64,000 nucleotides of DNA from positions 175,892-239,891 of the forward strand of contig JALGYY010000017.1 in the NCBI GenBank assembly GCA_025782575.1. Direction: 5' to 3'. The position numbers and the translations under genes are program-made. This stretch comes from a bacterium (GTDB taxonomy: Bacteria > Orphanbacterota > Orphanbacteria > Orphanbacterales > Orphanbacteraceae). The notes below the pieces were generated by a model. That model was given only the letters and a program-made list of their open reading frames with translations. It was not told the origin of the DNA and searched no databases. Shown in pieces: positions 1-9,435 of the stretch. Each line of letters starts with the position of its first letter. Within the stretch, counting starts at the first letter, position 1.

Positions 1-1
1 C

Positions 2-1768
2 CCGGCGATCGCACTTCTGCTCGCATCGCTTATGGCCGGTTGCAGCGACGAGCCGACCCGTCCTCGGGCTTCGATCGATGAACCCATCGCCCCTTTGGGT
101 ATTGAGTGGCTCAACCCGCTGCCCGCGGCGGGGCGGCTCAATGCCATCGAGCACATCGGGGGAAATGTAGCTGTCGCCGTGGGCGACGATGGGCTGGTCC
201 TCATCAGGGAGAGTGGAGAATGGTCGGTATTACCTACACCCACAGGTACGGACATCGAGGAGATCGTGGGGCGGGACGGTCAGAATTTCGTAGTTACGGC
301 TCGAGAACGGTTCGTCGGTGACGAACTGGAAATCCACGGATATATCGATCACCGATGGACGGAGATTTCGACTCGATCAAGGCTCAGACCCTTTTCATTC
401 TCCGGCCTGTCTCACGACGACTTGTGGATCGAGGCATTTCAGGTCGGGGCCGAGTACGTCGGCCACTATGACGGCACCGGGTGGAGTGAAACGGCAACTA
501 CCACTGAGTGGCTGGACGATTTCTGGTCACCCGGCGAGAATACTGTATATGGCACTACCTCGAGAAGAATCCTCTATTATGATGGAGAAGACTGGGCCAC
601 TGCTTACGATGACACGGCCCGTGTCAGTCGAGTGGTCGACCTTGATGGGACAGCTGAAGGTATTGCAATCGGAATTGCCAACTTTGATTCCTCCAGTGCC
701 ATAATCCGCATGGAAGGGGCCTCATTTTCTATCGATACAGTGGGATTGCCCAGAAGTCTGAATCGGATTCTGTCGGCCGGCGATTCTGAAATCTGGATGA
801 TCGGATCCGAAGAAGGTGAATCCGGGAAGGTCCTCGTGCAGGTTTCCGGCTCCTCAAAGTCAATCGACACCCTTTCCGCGATCCCCGACGGGAGTTCGAT
901 CACAAGACTGGCTGACGGAACAATCGTCGGGTTCTGGCGGCATGGCCTGTTCTCTCTGAAAGACGGCGTGTACACGGAAGAATCCCGGGGAACGCGTACC
1001 GATTTCCGAACGGTGATCCGATGGAAGGACGGGATCCTTATGTCGTCCTTCGGGGATTCGCTTGTCTATTTCAATACGGAGACACGGGAGGTCTCCAGAA
1101 TCGGGGCAGGATTGGGAATCGGGAGGTGGGCGATTCTGGATGAGGACCGGATGTTTGCAGTCACATCGAGAGGGGTTGGTTGGCTTGACGACCTGGGGTG
1201 GCGGCCGGATAGAATCCCCGACTTCCCTTACCCGAACGACGCCTGGGCAAGCGGACCTGATGACATCTGGCTTGTGGGTGATGGAGGGAATATCTACCAC
1301 TACAATGGATCCGACTGGAAAAGCCACTCCGGAGCCTGGCGAGTCGATCTTTTTGCCGTAGCGGGGTTCGGACCTCGTGAAGTTTATGCCGTCGGTGAAT
1401 CTGGGTCCATTCTTCGCTTTGATGGTCAAACCTGGAGTTCAATGGCCTCACCAACGGAATTCAATCTGTACGATATCGCTGTAACCGAGTCCGGGGAAGC
1501 GATCGCTGTCGGAGAAGAGGGAACGATACTTTCCCTCCGTCATGGTACCTGGAAGCCAGTCGTTTCCGGAACGTCTACCAGACTGCGCCGAGTCGGGACG
1601 GACGACAATGGAGACCGATATGCCCTCGGCACCGAGATTCTGCTTCAATCCCACCTGGGCGTGTGGTCTTCCCAACCCGTCCCTCGGGGTACACGCGATC
1701 TCTGTGCCGAAGGGCCGGGCGATCTTATTCTTGTGGGAGATAGCGGGATGATTCTTCGACTTCATTGA
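2..1768 (+). CDS. Beta-propeller-like lipoprotein (5' end outside window)
   Basis: The frame is open to the left edge, so the gene is cut at its start. The first residues visible are hydrophobic (PAIALLLAS) and lead into LMAGC, a lipobox, so the mature protein should be a lipid-anchored envelope protein with the lipidated Cys at codon 14 of the window frame. The rest (about 575 residues) consists of repeated units of the type 'vwaVGegGtilryDG..W', about 40-50 residues each, typical of beta-propeller blades. No catalytic motif is visible. The next gene is a paralog in the same orientation 27 bases downstream, so the two are probably a tandem duplication in one transcript. The function is unknown; ligand or surface binding is only a guess. 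Confidence 0.8.
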   Translation, partial: PAIALLLASLMAGCSDEPTRPRASIDEPIAPLGIEWLNPLPAAGRLNAIEHIGGNVAVAVGDDGLVLIRESGEWSVLPTPTGTDIEEIVGRDGQNFVVTARERFVGDELEIHGYIDHRWTEISTRSRLRPFSFSGLSHDDLWIEAFQVGAEYVGHYDGTGWSETATTTEWLDDFWSPGENTVYGTTSRRILYYDGEDWATAYDDTARVSRVVDLDGTAEGIAIGIANFDSSSAIIRMEGASFSIDTVGLPRSLNRILSAGDSEIWMIGSEEGESGKVLVQVSGSSKSIDTLSAIPDGSSITRLADGTIVGFWRHGLFSLKDGVYTEESRGTRTDFRTVIRWKDGILMSSFGDSLVYFNTETREVSRIGAGLGIGRWAILDEDRMFAVTSRGVGWLDDLGWRPDRIPDFPYPNDAWASGPDDIWLVGDGGNIYHYNGSDWKSHSGAWRVDLFAVAGFGPREVYAVGESGSILRFDGQTWSSMASPTEFNLYDIAVTESGEAIAVGEEGTILSLRHGTWKPVVSGTSTRLRRVGTDDNGDRYALGTEILLQSHLGVWSSQPVPRGTRDLCAEGPGDLILVGDSGMILRLH

Positions 1769-1795
1769 TTGACCTGAAAAAGGACGTGGCTTGGA

Positions 1796-3592
1796 ATGAG
1801 ATCAACATGCTATCGATCAGCCGCCATGGTTCTGGCCGCATGTTTGACCATGGTTTCGGCATGCGGAGACGAATCGGTCCTTCCGATGAAACCGGCTCCA
1901 GCCGCCGGAAGCCCGAGTTTTCGATTCGACTGGCTGAACCCCTACCCTTCCGGTAATTCGTTAATTGATCTGACCTCACTGGATAGCGGAGAAATCGTGG
2001 CCGGCGGGACCGGAGGAGCCGTTCTCTTCCACACTCCGGAGGAGAGCTGGAGGGTGGATCAGGTTTCTGCTCACACCATTACCAAACTGACTGCACTACC
2101 AGGCGGTCACCTGGTCGCGGCTGACGATCGAGATTTCCTCTACCTCTATGATGGGGCCGATTGGCGGGAGTTGGGCGCACCTCCCGGTATTACCAATCAG
2201 TGGAGTTTGATCAACGACATCCACGGAACAAGCGACACCAACATCTGGGTTTGCGGAGACAGAGGAATAGCCCGATTTGATGGTTCTGGCTGGATTGAAA
2301 TCGATGACTCACAGGCAAGCCGGGTCTGGTCCTTCTCTCCCGATGTTACCTATGCGATCCGACAGTCCCGTGTATACCGCATCACTCAGGATAGCGTAAC
2401 ATGGGCGCTGGATGATACGTTGTTCCAGGCTAAGGCGCTGTTCGGGACCGGCGATGAGACCCTTATCGTGGCCGGCAGCGACGGTTTCGCCCAGACTCGT
2501 GCCTCATACTACACATATGATGGAGATGATTGGGCCCTCGGTGATTCACTCGATCGTCGCTTTCCATTAGCAGTCGACGGCACAGGTGAACACGATTTCT
2601 GGATTGCGTTCAGCAATGGCTACCACCATTGGAACGGCCAGAGGTGGAGCCACCCCCCCGACAACCCCTACCGTGTAAAAGAAAGCTCGATGGTGATCCA
2701 TAATGACGGTGCTCTCTGGGTACTCGGCTCGCAGTTCGGCATGTTTCACCTTGATTCCGACGGGTGGCTTCCCGGGTTCGGCGGATTCGGTGCAAGCCTG
2801 AGCCTCCCGTTCGAATGGCGGGGCGAACTCTACTGCTTCACCAGTCAGAGAGATACGCTCTTCCATCTCATTGGCAATCAAGCTGAGTTTCTCAATCTCG
2901 ACGATGAGTTCGCCGCATGGTCATTTGCGAACGATGTCCTGAGCCTTACCACAGACGAGATCTTTCTCGCCGGACACCTGGGCATCGCCTCCAGCCTTGG
3001 CTCCGGATGGGACGTCTACAAACCACCGTCCGACCTTTCACTCTATGCTATCGATGGATCGAGCAGAGAGTCGGTCTGGGCCGTCGGACGTACCGGTCTG
3101 GTCCTGCACTTTAACGGCCGAGAGTGGATCAACCGGTCCGGGTCTACGCGAGTCACGTTGAATAGCGTTTTGGTATCGGATGATAACGTTGTTTGGATAG
3201 GGGGAGCCGGAGGACACATCTCGCAGTTGGAGAACGATCAGTGGATCTTGAACGAAACACCCACCAACTCAGCCATATTTGACCTGCATGAAACCAGATC
3301 GGGAACGATCTATGCTCTAGGATTGGACGGTACGGTCCTCCTCTATTCGGGAAAAACCTGGCACCGGCAGTTCTTCCCGAATAGCGATCAACTTCGACAA
3401 ATGGCTGAGACCAGCGATGGACGACTCTTCATCCGTGGTAGCGATGGTATTTACGTCCTCGGTGAAAGCGGATGGCAATCAATCTTCCTCCCCGACCGCG
3501 CCTCGAGCTTCAACGATATCTATCCACTGGACGACGGGCAGTTCCTGCTTGTGGGTGACGCCGGCCGAGTCCTACTCGCCACACCGGAATAA
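1796..3592 (+). CDS. Beta-propeller-like lipoprotein, paralog of the preceding gene
   Basis: This encodes 598 residues. The N-terminus is a lipoprotein signal peptide; the lipobox is most likely VSAC (Cys23), with an alternative Cys16. The ATG is preceded by AAAAAGGA about 11 bases upstream. The body repeats blade-like units containing motifs such as 'vWaVGrtGlvlhfnGreW' and 'llvGdaGrvl', matching the repeats of the upstream protein, including the closing LVGDxGxxL at the C-terminus. Both proteins also share 'fdWLNPyPsgnslidl' near the start of the mature region, so they are clear paralogs. No enzyme motif is seen. An envelope-anchored propeller with an unknown ligand is the most that can be said. 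Confidence 0.8.
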   Translation: MRSTCYRSAAMVLAACLTMVSACGDESVLPMKPAPAAGSPSFRFDWLNPYPSGNSLIDLTSLDSGEIVAGGTGGAVLFHTPEESWRVDQVSAHTITKLTALPGGHLVAADDRDFLYLYDGADWRELGAPPGITNQWSLINDIHGTSDTNIWVCGDRGIARFDGSGWIEIDDSQASRVWSFSPDVTYAIRQSRVYRITQDSVTWALDDTLFQAKALFGTGDETLIVAGSDGFAQTRASYYTYDGDDWALGDSLDRRFPLAVDGTGEHDFWIAFSNGYHHWNGQRWSHPPDNPYRVKESSMVIHNDGALWVLGSQFGMFHLDSDGWLPGFGGFGASLSLPFEWRGELYCFTSQRDTLFHLIGNQAEFLNLDDEFAAWSFANDVLSLTTDEIFLAGHLGIASSLGSGWDVYKPPSDLSLYAIDGSSRESVWAVGRTGLVLHFNGREWINRSGSTRVTLNSVLVSDDNVVWIGGAGGHISQLENDQWILNETPTNSAIFDLHETRSGTIYALGLDGTVLLYSGKTWHRQFFPNSDQLRQMAETSDGRLFIRGSDGIYVLGESGWQSIFLPDRASSFNDIYPLDDGQFLLVGDAGRVLLATPE

Positions 3593-3615
3593 CCAATATC
3601 GCACGCACCCCCCCC

Positions 3616-3644
3616 TTGACCTGCCCATCCCCTCGTCATACGAT
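3616..3644 (+). promoter_or_regulatory. Sigma70-type promoter upstream of mmsA
   Basis: TTGACC (3616-3621) and TACGAT (3639-3644) are separated by exactly 17 bases. The expected start is near 3651, giving a leader of about 35 bases that contains the GGAGG ribosome-binding site at 3674-3678. This suggests the dehydrogenase is transcribed separately from the upstream lipoprotein genes. Confidence 0.6.
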
Positions 3645-3685
3645 CATGGTAGAGATTTTACACGACACTTTACGGAGGCAACCTG

Positions 3686-5137
3686 ATGAGCGTGGATCGT
3701 TTAAGAAACTATATCGGCGGCCGCTGGGTCGATTCGAAAGCGACTGAGACCGGCGACGTGTTTAACCCCGCCCTCGGCGAAAAAATCGCCGAAGTACCCT
3801 ACACTACCCCTGAGGAAACGAGGGCGGCCGTACAGGCGGCCCACGAGGCGTATCCTGCCTGGCGCCGCACCCCCCCTCTCGAACGCGCCCGTGTCCTGTT
3901 CAAATTGAAAAACCTGCTGGAAGAGAATTTTGAGGAGATCGCCCGGACGGTCACGATCGAGAACGGCAAGAATCTGCACGAGTCACGCGGAAGTGTTCGG
4001 CGGGGTATCGAGGTCGTGGAAGTGGCGACCGGTGTTCCGTCACTCATGCAGGGGCTCTATCTCGAAGACATCGCCCGCGGCATCGACAGCGAGGTAGTCT
4101 CCCAGCCGATCGGTGTCTTCACCGCGATCGCCCCTTTTAACTTTCCCGCCATGGTGCCCCTCTGGTTTCTTCCGATGGCGGTCGCCTGCGGAAATACGTT
4201 TATCGCCAAAGCATCTGACAAGAACCCGATGTCCCAGCAGAAGCTCTTCGAAATCATCGATCAGGCGGGATTCCCGCCGGGCGTCGTGAATCTGGTGAAC
4301 GGCGCGAAAGATACCGTGGACACTTTGATCGAGGATCCCCGCGTCAAGGGTGTTTCCTTCGTCGGATCGACAGCGGTAGCTCACGCCGTTTACAAAAAGG
4401 CGGCGGAACACGGCAAGCGGGTACAGGCACTCGGGGGGGCGAAGAATTTTCTGATCGTCATGCCGGATGCCGACATGGAAGCGTCCGTCCGGATCATCAC
4501 TGAGTCGTGCTACGGATGCGCCGGCGAGCGGTGCCTGGCAGGCAGCGTGATCGTCATGGTGGGCGACGCGTATGAGAAGTTTCGTGATCTGTTTGTCGAC
4601 GCTGCGAAGAGCCTCCGACTGGGGAACGGCCTTTCCGACGACACGGATCTCGGCCCGGTCGTTACCGCGTCACACAGGGAGCACGTGCTCGGCTTTATCG
4701 AGAAGGGTATCGCCGAAGGGGCCGACCTCATTCTGGATGGTCGGGATGGCCACGTGGAAGAGCACCCGAACGGCTTCTTTCTGGGGGCGAGCGTTTTCGA
4801 CGATGTGAAGCCGGACATGGCGATCGCCACAGAGGAAATTTTCGGCCCGGTCGCCACTCTTCTCCGTGCCCGTGACTTCGATCAGGCGATGGAATTCGCG
4901 ACGGCGAGCCGCTATGCCAACGCCAGCTCGATCTTCACGACAAGCGGGAAGTGGGCACGGGAATTCCGGTATCGTTCGCATGCGAGCATGCTAGGAGTGA
5001 ATATAGGGGTCGCGGCGCCAATGGCCTTCTTCCCGTTCGGCGGAAGCAAGGGCTCGTTCTTCGGAGACCGGAAAGCGACCGGCAAGCAGGCGATCGACTT
5101 CTACACCGATCAGAAAGTGGTCATCTCACGCTGGTAG
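3686..5137 (+). CDS. mmsA: CoA-acylating methylmalonate-semialdehyde dehydrogenase
   Basis: This 483-residue protein is of full family length. It belongs to the aldehyde dehydrogenase superfamily and oxidises methylmalonate or malonate semialdehyde to propionyl- or acetyl-CoA with NAD+ and CoA, late in valine and inositol breakdown, in the cytoplasm. The catalytic Cys is C283 in the motif GCAGERCLAGS, and the oxyanion Asn is in PFNFP (N152). As is typical of MmsA, the general-base Glu of ordinary ALDHs is missing and the segment reads ALGGAKNF. A GGAGG lies 7 bases before the ATG. The gene converges on the GH57 operon with 19 bases between stops. It stands alone, with no other valine or inositol genes beside it. 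Confidence 0.93.
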   Translation: MSVDRLRNYIGGRWVDSKATETGDVFNPALGEKIAEVPYTTPEETRAAVQAAHEAYPAWRRTPPLERARVLFKLKNLLEENFEEIARTVTIENGKNLHESRGSVRRGIEVVEVATGVPSLMQGLYLEDIARGIDSEVVSQPIGVFTAIAPFNFPAMVPLWFLPMAVACGNTFIAKASDKNPMSQQKLFEIIDQAGFPPGVVNLVNGAKDTVDTLIEDPRVKGVSFVGSTAVAHAVYKKAAEHGKRVQALGGAKNFLIVMPDADMEASVRIITESCYGCAGERCLAGSVIVMVGDAYEKFRDLFVDAAKSLRLGNGLSDDTDLGPVVTASHREHVLGFIEKGIAEGADLILDGRDGHVEEHPNGFFLGASVFDDVKPDMAIATEEIFGPVATLLRARDFDQAMEFATASRYANASSIFTTSGKWAREFRYRSHASMLGVNIGVAAPMAFFPFGGSKGSFFGDRKATGKQAIDFYTDQKVVISRW

Positions 5138-5156
5138 CGAACGGGGTCAGTCCGAG

Positions 5157-6707
5157 CTAGGGAGTAAACAGCCTGAAATCGATTTCGGAGAAGGGATTAT
5201 CCCGGGATTCCAGATCACTCATCCGGTTCTCGTCATAGGAACCCGTTTCGATCATCGAAAGAAGCTCCAGAAAGCGCGCGACATGTTCGCGCGTTTTCTT
5301 TTCGGCAAACTCCGGTGCTGTTTCCGAGGAAATCTGAAAAGCCCAGTCGCTCGCCTGAGCCAGCATCAACTCTCGCGCTGCCTGGTCGAGTGCTCGCCGC
5401 TCTCTTCCGGTGGCTCCCGCACGGTTCCGGGCCAATTCGACCAGTTTCCGCTCGGCGTTTCGAAGATGGGGATAGATCCAGTCATTCGAATCATTCAACC
5501 ATGTCGAAAACGCTCCTCCTTCCCCCCAGCTCGATCCCGGGGGTGAGACGACCCTGGCTTCTCCCCCACGTTCGAGCTGATCGCTGAGAGTGACGAGTCG
5601 GATCGCGTCGCTAGATTCGATGAGCCGGAAAAGCTCATTCAGAAACGTGATTCCCTCGAACCACCAGTGCCCGAACAGCTCGGCATCGAAAGCCGCGACG
5701 ATCAGCGGCGTGCTATCCCCCTTGTTTTCCAGGCACCTCTCTCCCAGATACCGGCAGAATTCCGCAGCATGCTCCCGAGCGACCTCTGAAGCGGTTGCAG
5801 GATCATATGGGTCTTTCGATTCGAGGGGGACTTCGCCGGTAATCCTGTGGTATTTCAGTCCTAATGCTTCGAAAACTCTCTCACTCCCGTTGCATCGCCT
5901 CAGGTAATCCCCGTCCCGGTCATACGCCGAGTCACGATGGAAATCCCGGTAACGACGATCGCCCGGGTAACCCGCTTCCCGGCTCCAGACAAGGGCGGCC
6001 GCTTCGATGTCCCGCGTAAAGAGCCCCAGTCCGTTCGCGAACCGGTACATTTCGTTCGCCCCGAATGCGTCATGTCCATCCAGAATAGAATAGAGAATTC
6101 CCTCTCCCGTGAGCTGCTCCTCGAACTCGGGGAGATAGCCGCATTCCGGGAGCCAGAACCCACGTGATTTACAGTGAAAGTGTTTCTCGTAATTATTCAT
6201 CGCTCCCAGGATCTGCGCTCTTCTTGAAGCACCAGTCGCCATGAGCGGCAGAAAGCCGTGGGTCACGCCGCAAGTGAGTATTTCAATCACGCCGTCTTCC
6301 TGAAGGTTACGAAATCGGTCGAGGGGCCGGCCGGAGCAGCGGTCCCGCCAGTACGTCCGACTCCGCTCGAACCGATCGAGAAGATCGGTCACGGCGCCTT
6401 GAAATACCACATCCACATGAACCGCTTCGCACTGGAGAAGGGAGATACGCCTGTCCAACCATCTCTCGAACCGCCCGATCAACAGCGGGTCGATCATCAT
6501 TTCAGAAAGTGTCGGTGAGAGTACGAGATTCATGAGAGCTATTCGGGACCGGACGTTCCTGCGCTCAAGAATCTCCAGGAGAGGGAGGTAACATTCCGCA
6601 AGTGATTCGAAGAGCCAGCATTCTTCCAGGAGGAACTCACAGTCCGGTTCGCGAACATAGGGAAGATGGGCGTGAAGGACGAGGGCAAGGTCGACAGCCC
6701 GGTTCAT
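5157..6707 (-). CDS. GH57 1,4-alpha-glucan branching enzyme
   Basis: This 516-residue GH57 protein starts with the family motif LVLHAHLPYVREP. The nucleophile is E188 in FWLPECGYLP and the acid Asp is D341 in FDAELFGHWWFEG, both as in archaeal and Thermus-type GH57 branching enzymes. The helical C-terminal third (DUF1957-like, residues about 400-510) fits this subfamily. It introduces alpha-1,6 branches into alpha-1,4-glucan, so it should act with GlgA encoded upstream in the same operon. The ATG overlaps the stop of the DUF4912 gene (ATGA), indicating coupled translation. It is the last gene of the minus-strand run. No signal peptide is present, so it is cytoplasmic. Confidence 0.9.
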   Translation of the reverse strand: MNRAVDLALVLHAHLPYVREPDCEFLLEECWLFESLAECYLPLLEILERRNVRSRIALMNLVLSPTLSEMMIDPLLIGRFERWLDRRISLLQCEAVHVDVVFQGAVTDLLDRFERSRTYWRDRCSGRPLDRFRNLQEDGVIEILTCGVTHGFLPLMATGASRRAQILGAMNNYEKHFHCKSRGFWLPECGYLPEFEEQLTGEGILYSILDGHDAFGANEMYRFANGLGLFTRDIEAAALVWSREAGYPGDRRYRDFHRDSAYDRDGDYLRRCNGSERVFEALGLKYHRITGEVPLESKDPYDPATASEVAREHAAEFCRYLGERCLENKGDSTPLIVAAFDAELFGHWWFEGITFLNELFRLIESSDAIRLVTLSDQLERGGEARVVSPPGSSWGEGGAFSTWLNDSNDWIYPHLRNAERKLVELARNRAGATGRERRALDQAARELMLAQASDWAFQISSETAPEFAEKKTREHVARFLELLSMIETGSYDENRMSDLESRDNPFSEIDFRLFTP

Positions 6708-7243
6708 CGCCGGCGTCGGCCGGGACTGGTGGAGTGAAGACTGGTGGGGCGGGGAAACCGGCCGGGACTCGAGATCCAGCGTGACACGTTATCTGGTAGT
6801 CCCCCGGGACTGGTAGGGACTCGCTTCCGGGAACCTGGGTCGACGCGAACCGCTCCCGGGCCGGGCACGTCATTCTTACTCTTCGGCCAGAAGCGCATCG
6901 ACGGGCTCTTCCCGGAATCGGCGATCGCATGATACAGGTCCCCCTCCTGATACCCGACAGACGCTTCGTAGCTGTAACCGGCGAGCACTGTCACATAGAG
7001 TTTTCTCGCATCGGAATCGACAGGAATGTCGAAACTCTCATCAGAATCGACTTTTCGGAGCCGGACCATCCATGATGTGCCCTGTCCTGCAAGGAGGGAG
7101 CGAGCTTTACGGCCCTTTTCGCCGTCGAGTGACCATTGCAGCAGAATTGATTGGGGCCCCCGGACGAGAACTTCGATTTGGTCTTCGCCGTAAGACTCGG
7201 GAAGAGCCGGACCTGCCCCCCCTGTCGAGTCATCAATCAGCAT
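6704..7243 (-). CDS. DUF4912 domain protein associated with glucan enzymes
   Basis: This is a small protein (179 residues from this start) with a DUF4912-like core of about 110 residues: the segment around EVLVRGPQSILLQWSL and the later YVTVLAGYSYEASVGY strand pair. The C-terminal 60 residues are basic, Pro/Ser-rich and look disordered. Two starts are possible. ATG 7243 has GAGGGGGT just upstream. GTG 7264 overlaps the stop of the upstream GH57 gene as GTGA. I prefer 7243 on ribosome-binding-site quality. DUF4912 proteins often sit next to polysaccharide enzymes, but their role is not known. Here the gene is sandwiched between two GH57 genes with overlaps at one or both ends, so a role in glucan metabolism is likely. 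Confidence 0.75.
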   Translation of the reverse strand: MLIDDSTGGAGPALPESYGEDQIEVLVRGPQSILLQWSLDGEKGRKARSLLAGQGTSWMVRLRKVDSDESFDIPVDSDARKLYVTVLAGYSYEASVGYQEGDLYHAIADSGKSPSMRFWPKSKNDVPGPGAVRVDPGSRKRVPTSPGGLPDNVSRWISSPGRFPRPTSLHSTSPGRRRR

Positions 7244-7260
7244 GAACGCCCCACCCCCTC

Positions 7261-9417
7261 TCACCGGACAGTCTCTTCCTCACCCGCGGCAAGAACGAAT
7301 CCGTTCAATTCGACGATCCACTCCTCGCCAGGGGGGAGATCGAGTTCCCAATGAGGTTGAAACACGGTCGCCTGAAAAACCGATTCGAATCCACCTTCCG
7401 AGAGTGAAACGGTCTGAATGGGGAAGATCCAACACCCCGCCTCCCGTGAGAATGAATACCCGGCGCTCAGTTCGAGATACTCATCCCTCGCGCCGATCAA
7501 TGTTGTCACGGCGATATCGTGCCTGCTGTTCAGGGGACCGAGATCTTCCCGTTGATCGAACAGACGCCGGTCGTGTGCGTCGCCGGCCAGTAGAGCCAGC
7601 AGAAATTCGATAGAGAAAAGGGCCCGGAGAGGCCGATCTCCCTCATTTCGAATGTTGTACCCGATTGAGAATCCCGGCTCACCGGCCCGGAGCCGAATCT
7701 CTTTCGTCAAGGCCACAGGAATCGCCGCGCCGTCACTCCTGACTGTTCCCGACCGGGAGAGAGTTACGGTTCGCTCTTCCTCCTCTCCTCCGGTAACCGC
7801 CTTGTACGCTCCTACAACAAAATCGCCGATTTCCTTATCCCCCCCCCCCGACGCCACATCGTCCAGCGTCGTTCCCGGCGCATGGAAATGATCGATCAGG
7901 CTCTCTCTTCTGTAGGTGTCGTATATAAGGAGCTTCTCCAGCCCTTCCTCTTTCAGTACCACACGATCGTGTATGCTGGCGACGCTGTCATCATCACCGC
8001 CACCGCCGTGGTTCGCCGCCTCAATAATCTTTCGATGATACGCTTCCGGGCGTCTCGACATAGCGGCGGTCAATGAAAAATCCCTCACAACGTCATTCAC
8101 CTCAATCAGGTGCCCTCCCCTCGCCGGATGGACGAGAAGACTCAAGAGGTCCGAAGAGAGAGCCACTTCCAGAAATCCGTCCCGATCCTGATCGACCGGA
8201 CGGACATTCACCCACGATTGATCGCCATGAATTTCTCTGTTTGCCAGTTTTTCGGCGGCAAGAAGCTTGTTGTATATAGCAAAACGGAGATGGGGGAGAT
8301 AGAGGCCTCCAAAAACGCCGTGCCAATAGGCGCAGTTGCACTGTGCCCGAAAGAGTTCCCGTTCGGCATTCTTTCTGGCGTCGCTCCCGGCCGGCAAGGT
8401 CGCCACCAGATTGCTCGTTTCCATCATGTGGCCATACATGTCACCCGACTCAGGATACTTTGCGAGAAACGTACGCCAGAATCCCCCCCGCAGAAACGGA
8501 GCAGCCCGCTCCGACAGATCGCCAAGATCGGCTTTCAGGTTTTCAAACTCTCTCTGTGCTTCCATTGGGAGCGCCCACTCGGTCATTTCGCGATAGCTCG
8601 CATCGGGCAGGTAGGCCTTGCCACGCGGGGGGATCGCAAGTGCGTCGGCCGCATGCCGGACATGGATCGTTTTCCGTTTCTCTCCGAGAGCCTTCAGAAA
8701 TGCCGCGAGCCACCCATTCTCGAAAACACGCTTGTGAGTGCCGGGCCAACCGCCGAATTTTTCAGCGTCATCGCCGTATACAAGAACACGGTCCCCATTC
8801 AAATCCCCTACGCTCTCGAGGAATTCGACCGTCTTGTGAGGCTCTTCGAACGGAATCAGATAGCGGAGCCGTTCGCTGATGGGAAAGATCCGGATTGTCT
8901 CGCCACGATCTTCCGCGATATAGGAATGGTAAAGGTCATCGCCTCGAAATCCGGCCGACCGGAAGATGGAATCATCGGTTTGCGTATATTCGATTCCGGC
9001 AGCCGCGATATCGCGCACGAGCGACTGTTCCCATACCCGTTCTGTCAGCCAGAGACCGCGCGGCCGCTTTCCGAAACGCCTTTCGAGAAAACCGCTCATC
9101 TCCGCAATCTGACGACTCCGGTCACGGTCGTTCAGCATGACAAGAACAGGCTCGCCGAATCCACCTCCGAGAAGCTCGATCTGCCCCGACTCCACCATCT
9201 CCCCCAGTTGATCGAGATAGCCAGATTCGTGCTCATCGAGCCACTCCAGTAGAATGCCGCTGTAGTGCAGGCTAACCGGGATGGCCGGGTGACGAGCGAT
9301 CTCCTCCAGGAGAGGGCGATAGCACTGATCAAATGTCTCCCGGAAGACGAAGTCGAAATTGCCTGTCGGTTGATGGGCGTGGAGAACGAGGGAAAATGTC
9401 ACATTCGATTCAGGCAT
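7261..9417 (-). CDS. GH57 4-alpha-glucanotransferase / alpha-amylase
   Basis: The 718 residues have the layout of Thermococcus-type 4-alpha-glucanotransferase: an N-terminal GH57 barrel (about 1-300), then DUF1925- and DUF1926-like domains. The motif LVLHAHQPTGNFDFVF is near the start, the nucleophile is E126 in LTERVWE and the acid/base is D217 in YGDDAEKFGGWP. It should transfer maltooligosaccharide units between alpha-1,4-glucans in the cytoplasm; amylase activity is also possible in this family. GAGG about 10 bases upstream supports the ATG. It follows glgA by 18 bases and overlaps the DUF4912 start, so it is part of one glycogen operon. Confidence 0.9.
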   Translation of the reverse strand: MPESNVTFSLVLHAHQPTGNFDFVFRETFDQCYRPLLEEIARHPAIPVSLHYSGILLEWLDEHESGYLDQLGEMVESGQIELLGGGFGEPVLVMLNDRDRSRQIAEMSGFLERRFGKRPRGLWLTERVWEQSLVRDIAAAGIEYTQTDDSIFRSAGFRGDDLYHSYIAEDRGETIRIFPISERLRYLIPFEEPHKTVEFLESVGDLNGDRVLVYGDDAEKFGGWPGTHKRVFENGWLAAFLKALGEKRKTIHVRHAADALAIPPRGKAYLPDASYREMTEWALPMEAQREFENLKADLGDLSERAAPFLRGGFWRTFLAKYPESGDMYGHMMETSNLVATLPAGSDARKNAERELFRAQCNCAYWHGVFGGLYLPHLRFAIYNKLLAAEKLANREIHGDQSWVNVRPVDQDRDGFLEVALSSDLLSLLVHPARGGHLIEVNDVVRDFSLTAAMSRRPEAYHRKIIEAANHGGGGDDDSVASIHDRVVLKEEGLEKLLIYDTYRRESLIDHFHAPGTTLDDVASGGGDKEIGDFVVGAYKAVTGGEEEERTVTLSRSGTVRSDGAAIPVALTKEIRLRAGEPGFSIGYNIRNEGDRPLRALFSIEFLLALLAGDAHDRRLFDQREDLGPLNSRHDIAVTTLIGARDEYLELSAGYSFSREAGCWIFPIQTVSLSEGGFESVFQATVFQPHWELDLPPGEEWIVELNGFVLAAGEEETVR

Positions 9418-9435
9418 AAAGACAATTCCTCAAAC

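Noticed and set aside
8110-9252. A 380-codon open frame on the plus strand
   Set aside because: It lies wholly inside the GH57 glucanotransferase gene on the other strand, whose catalytic motifs are intact. Its translation shows no family pattern or ribosome-binding site.
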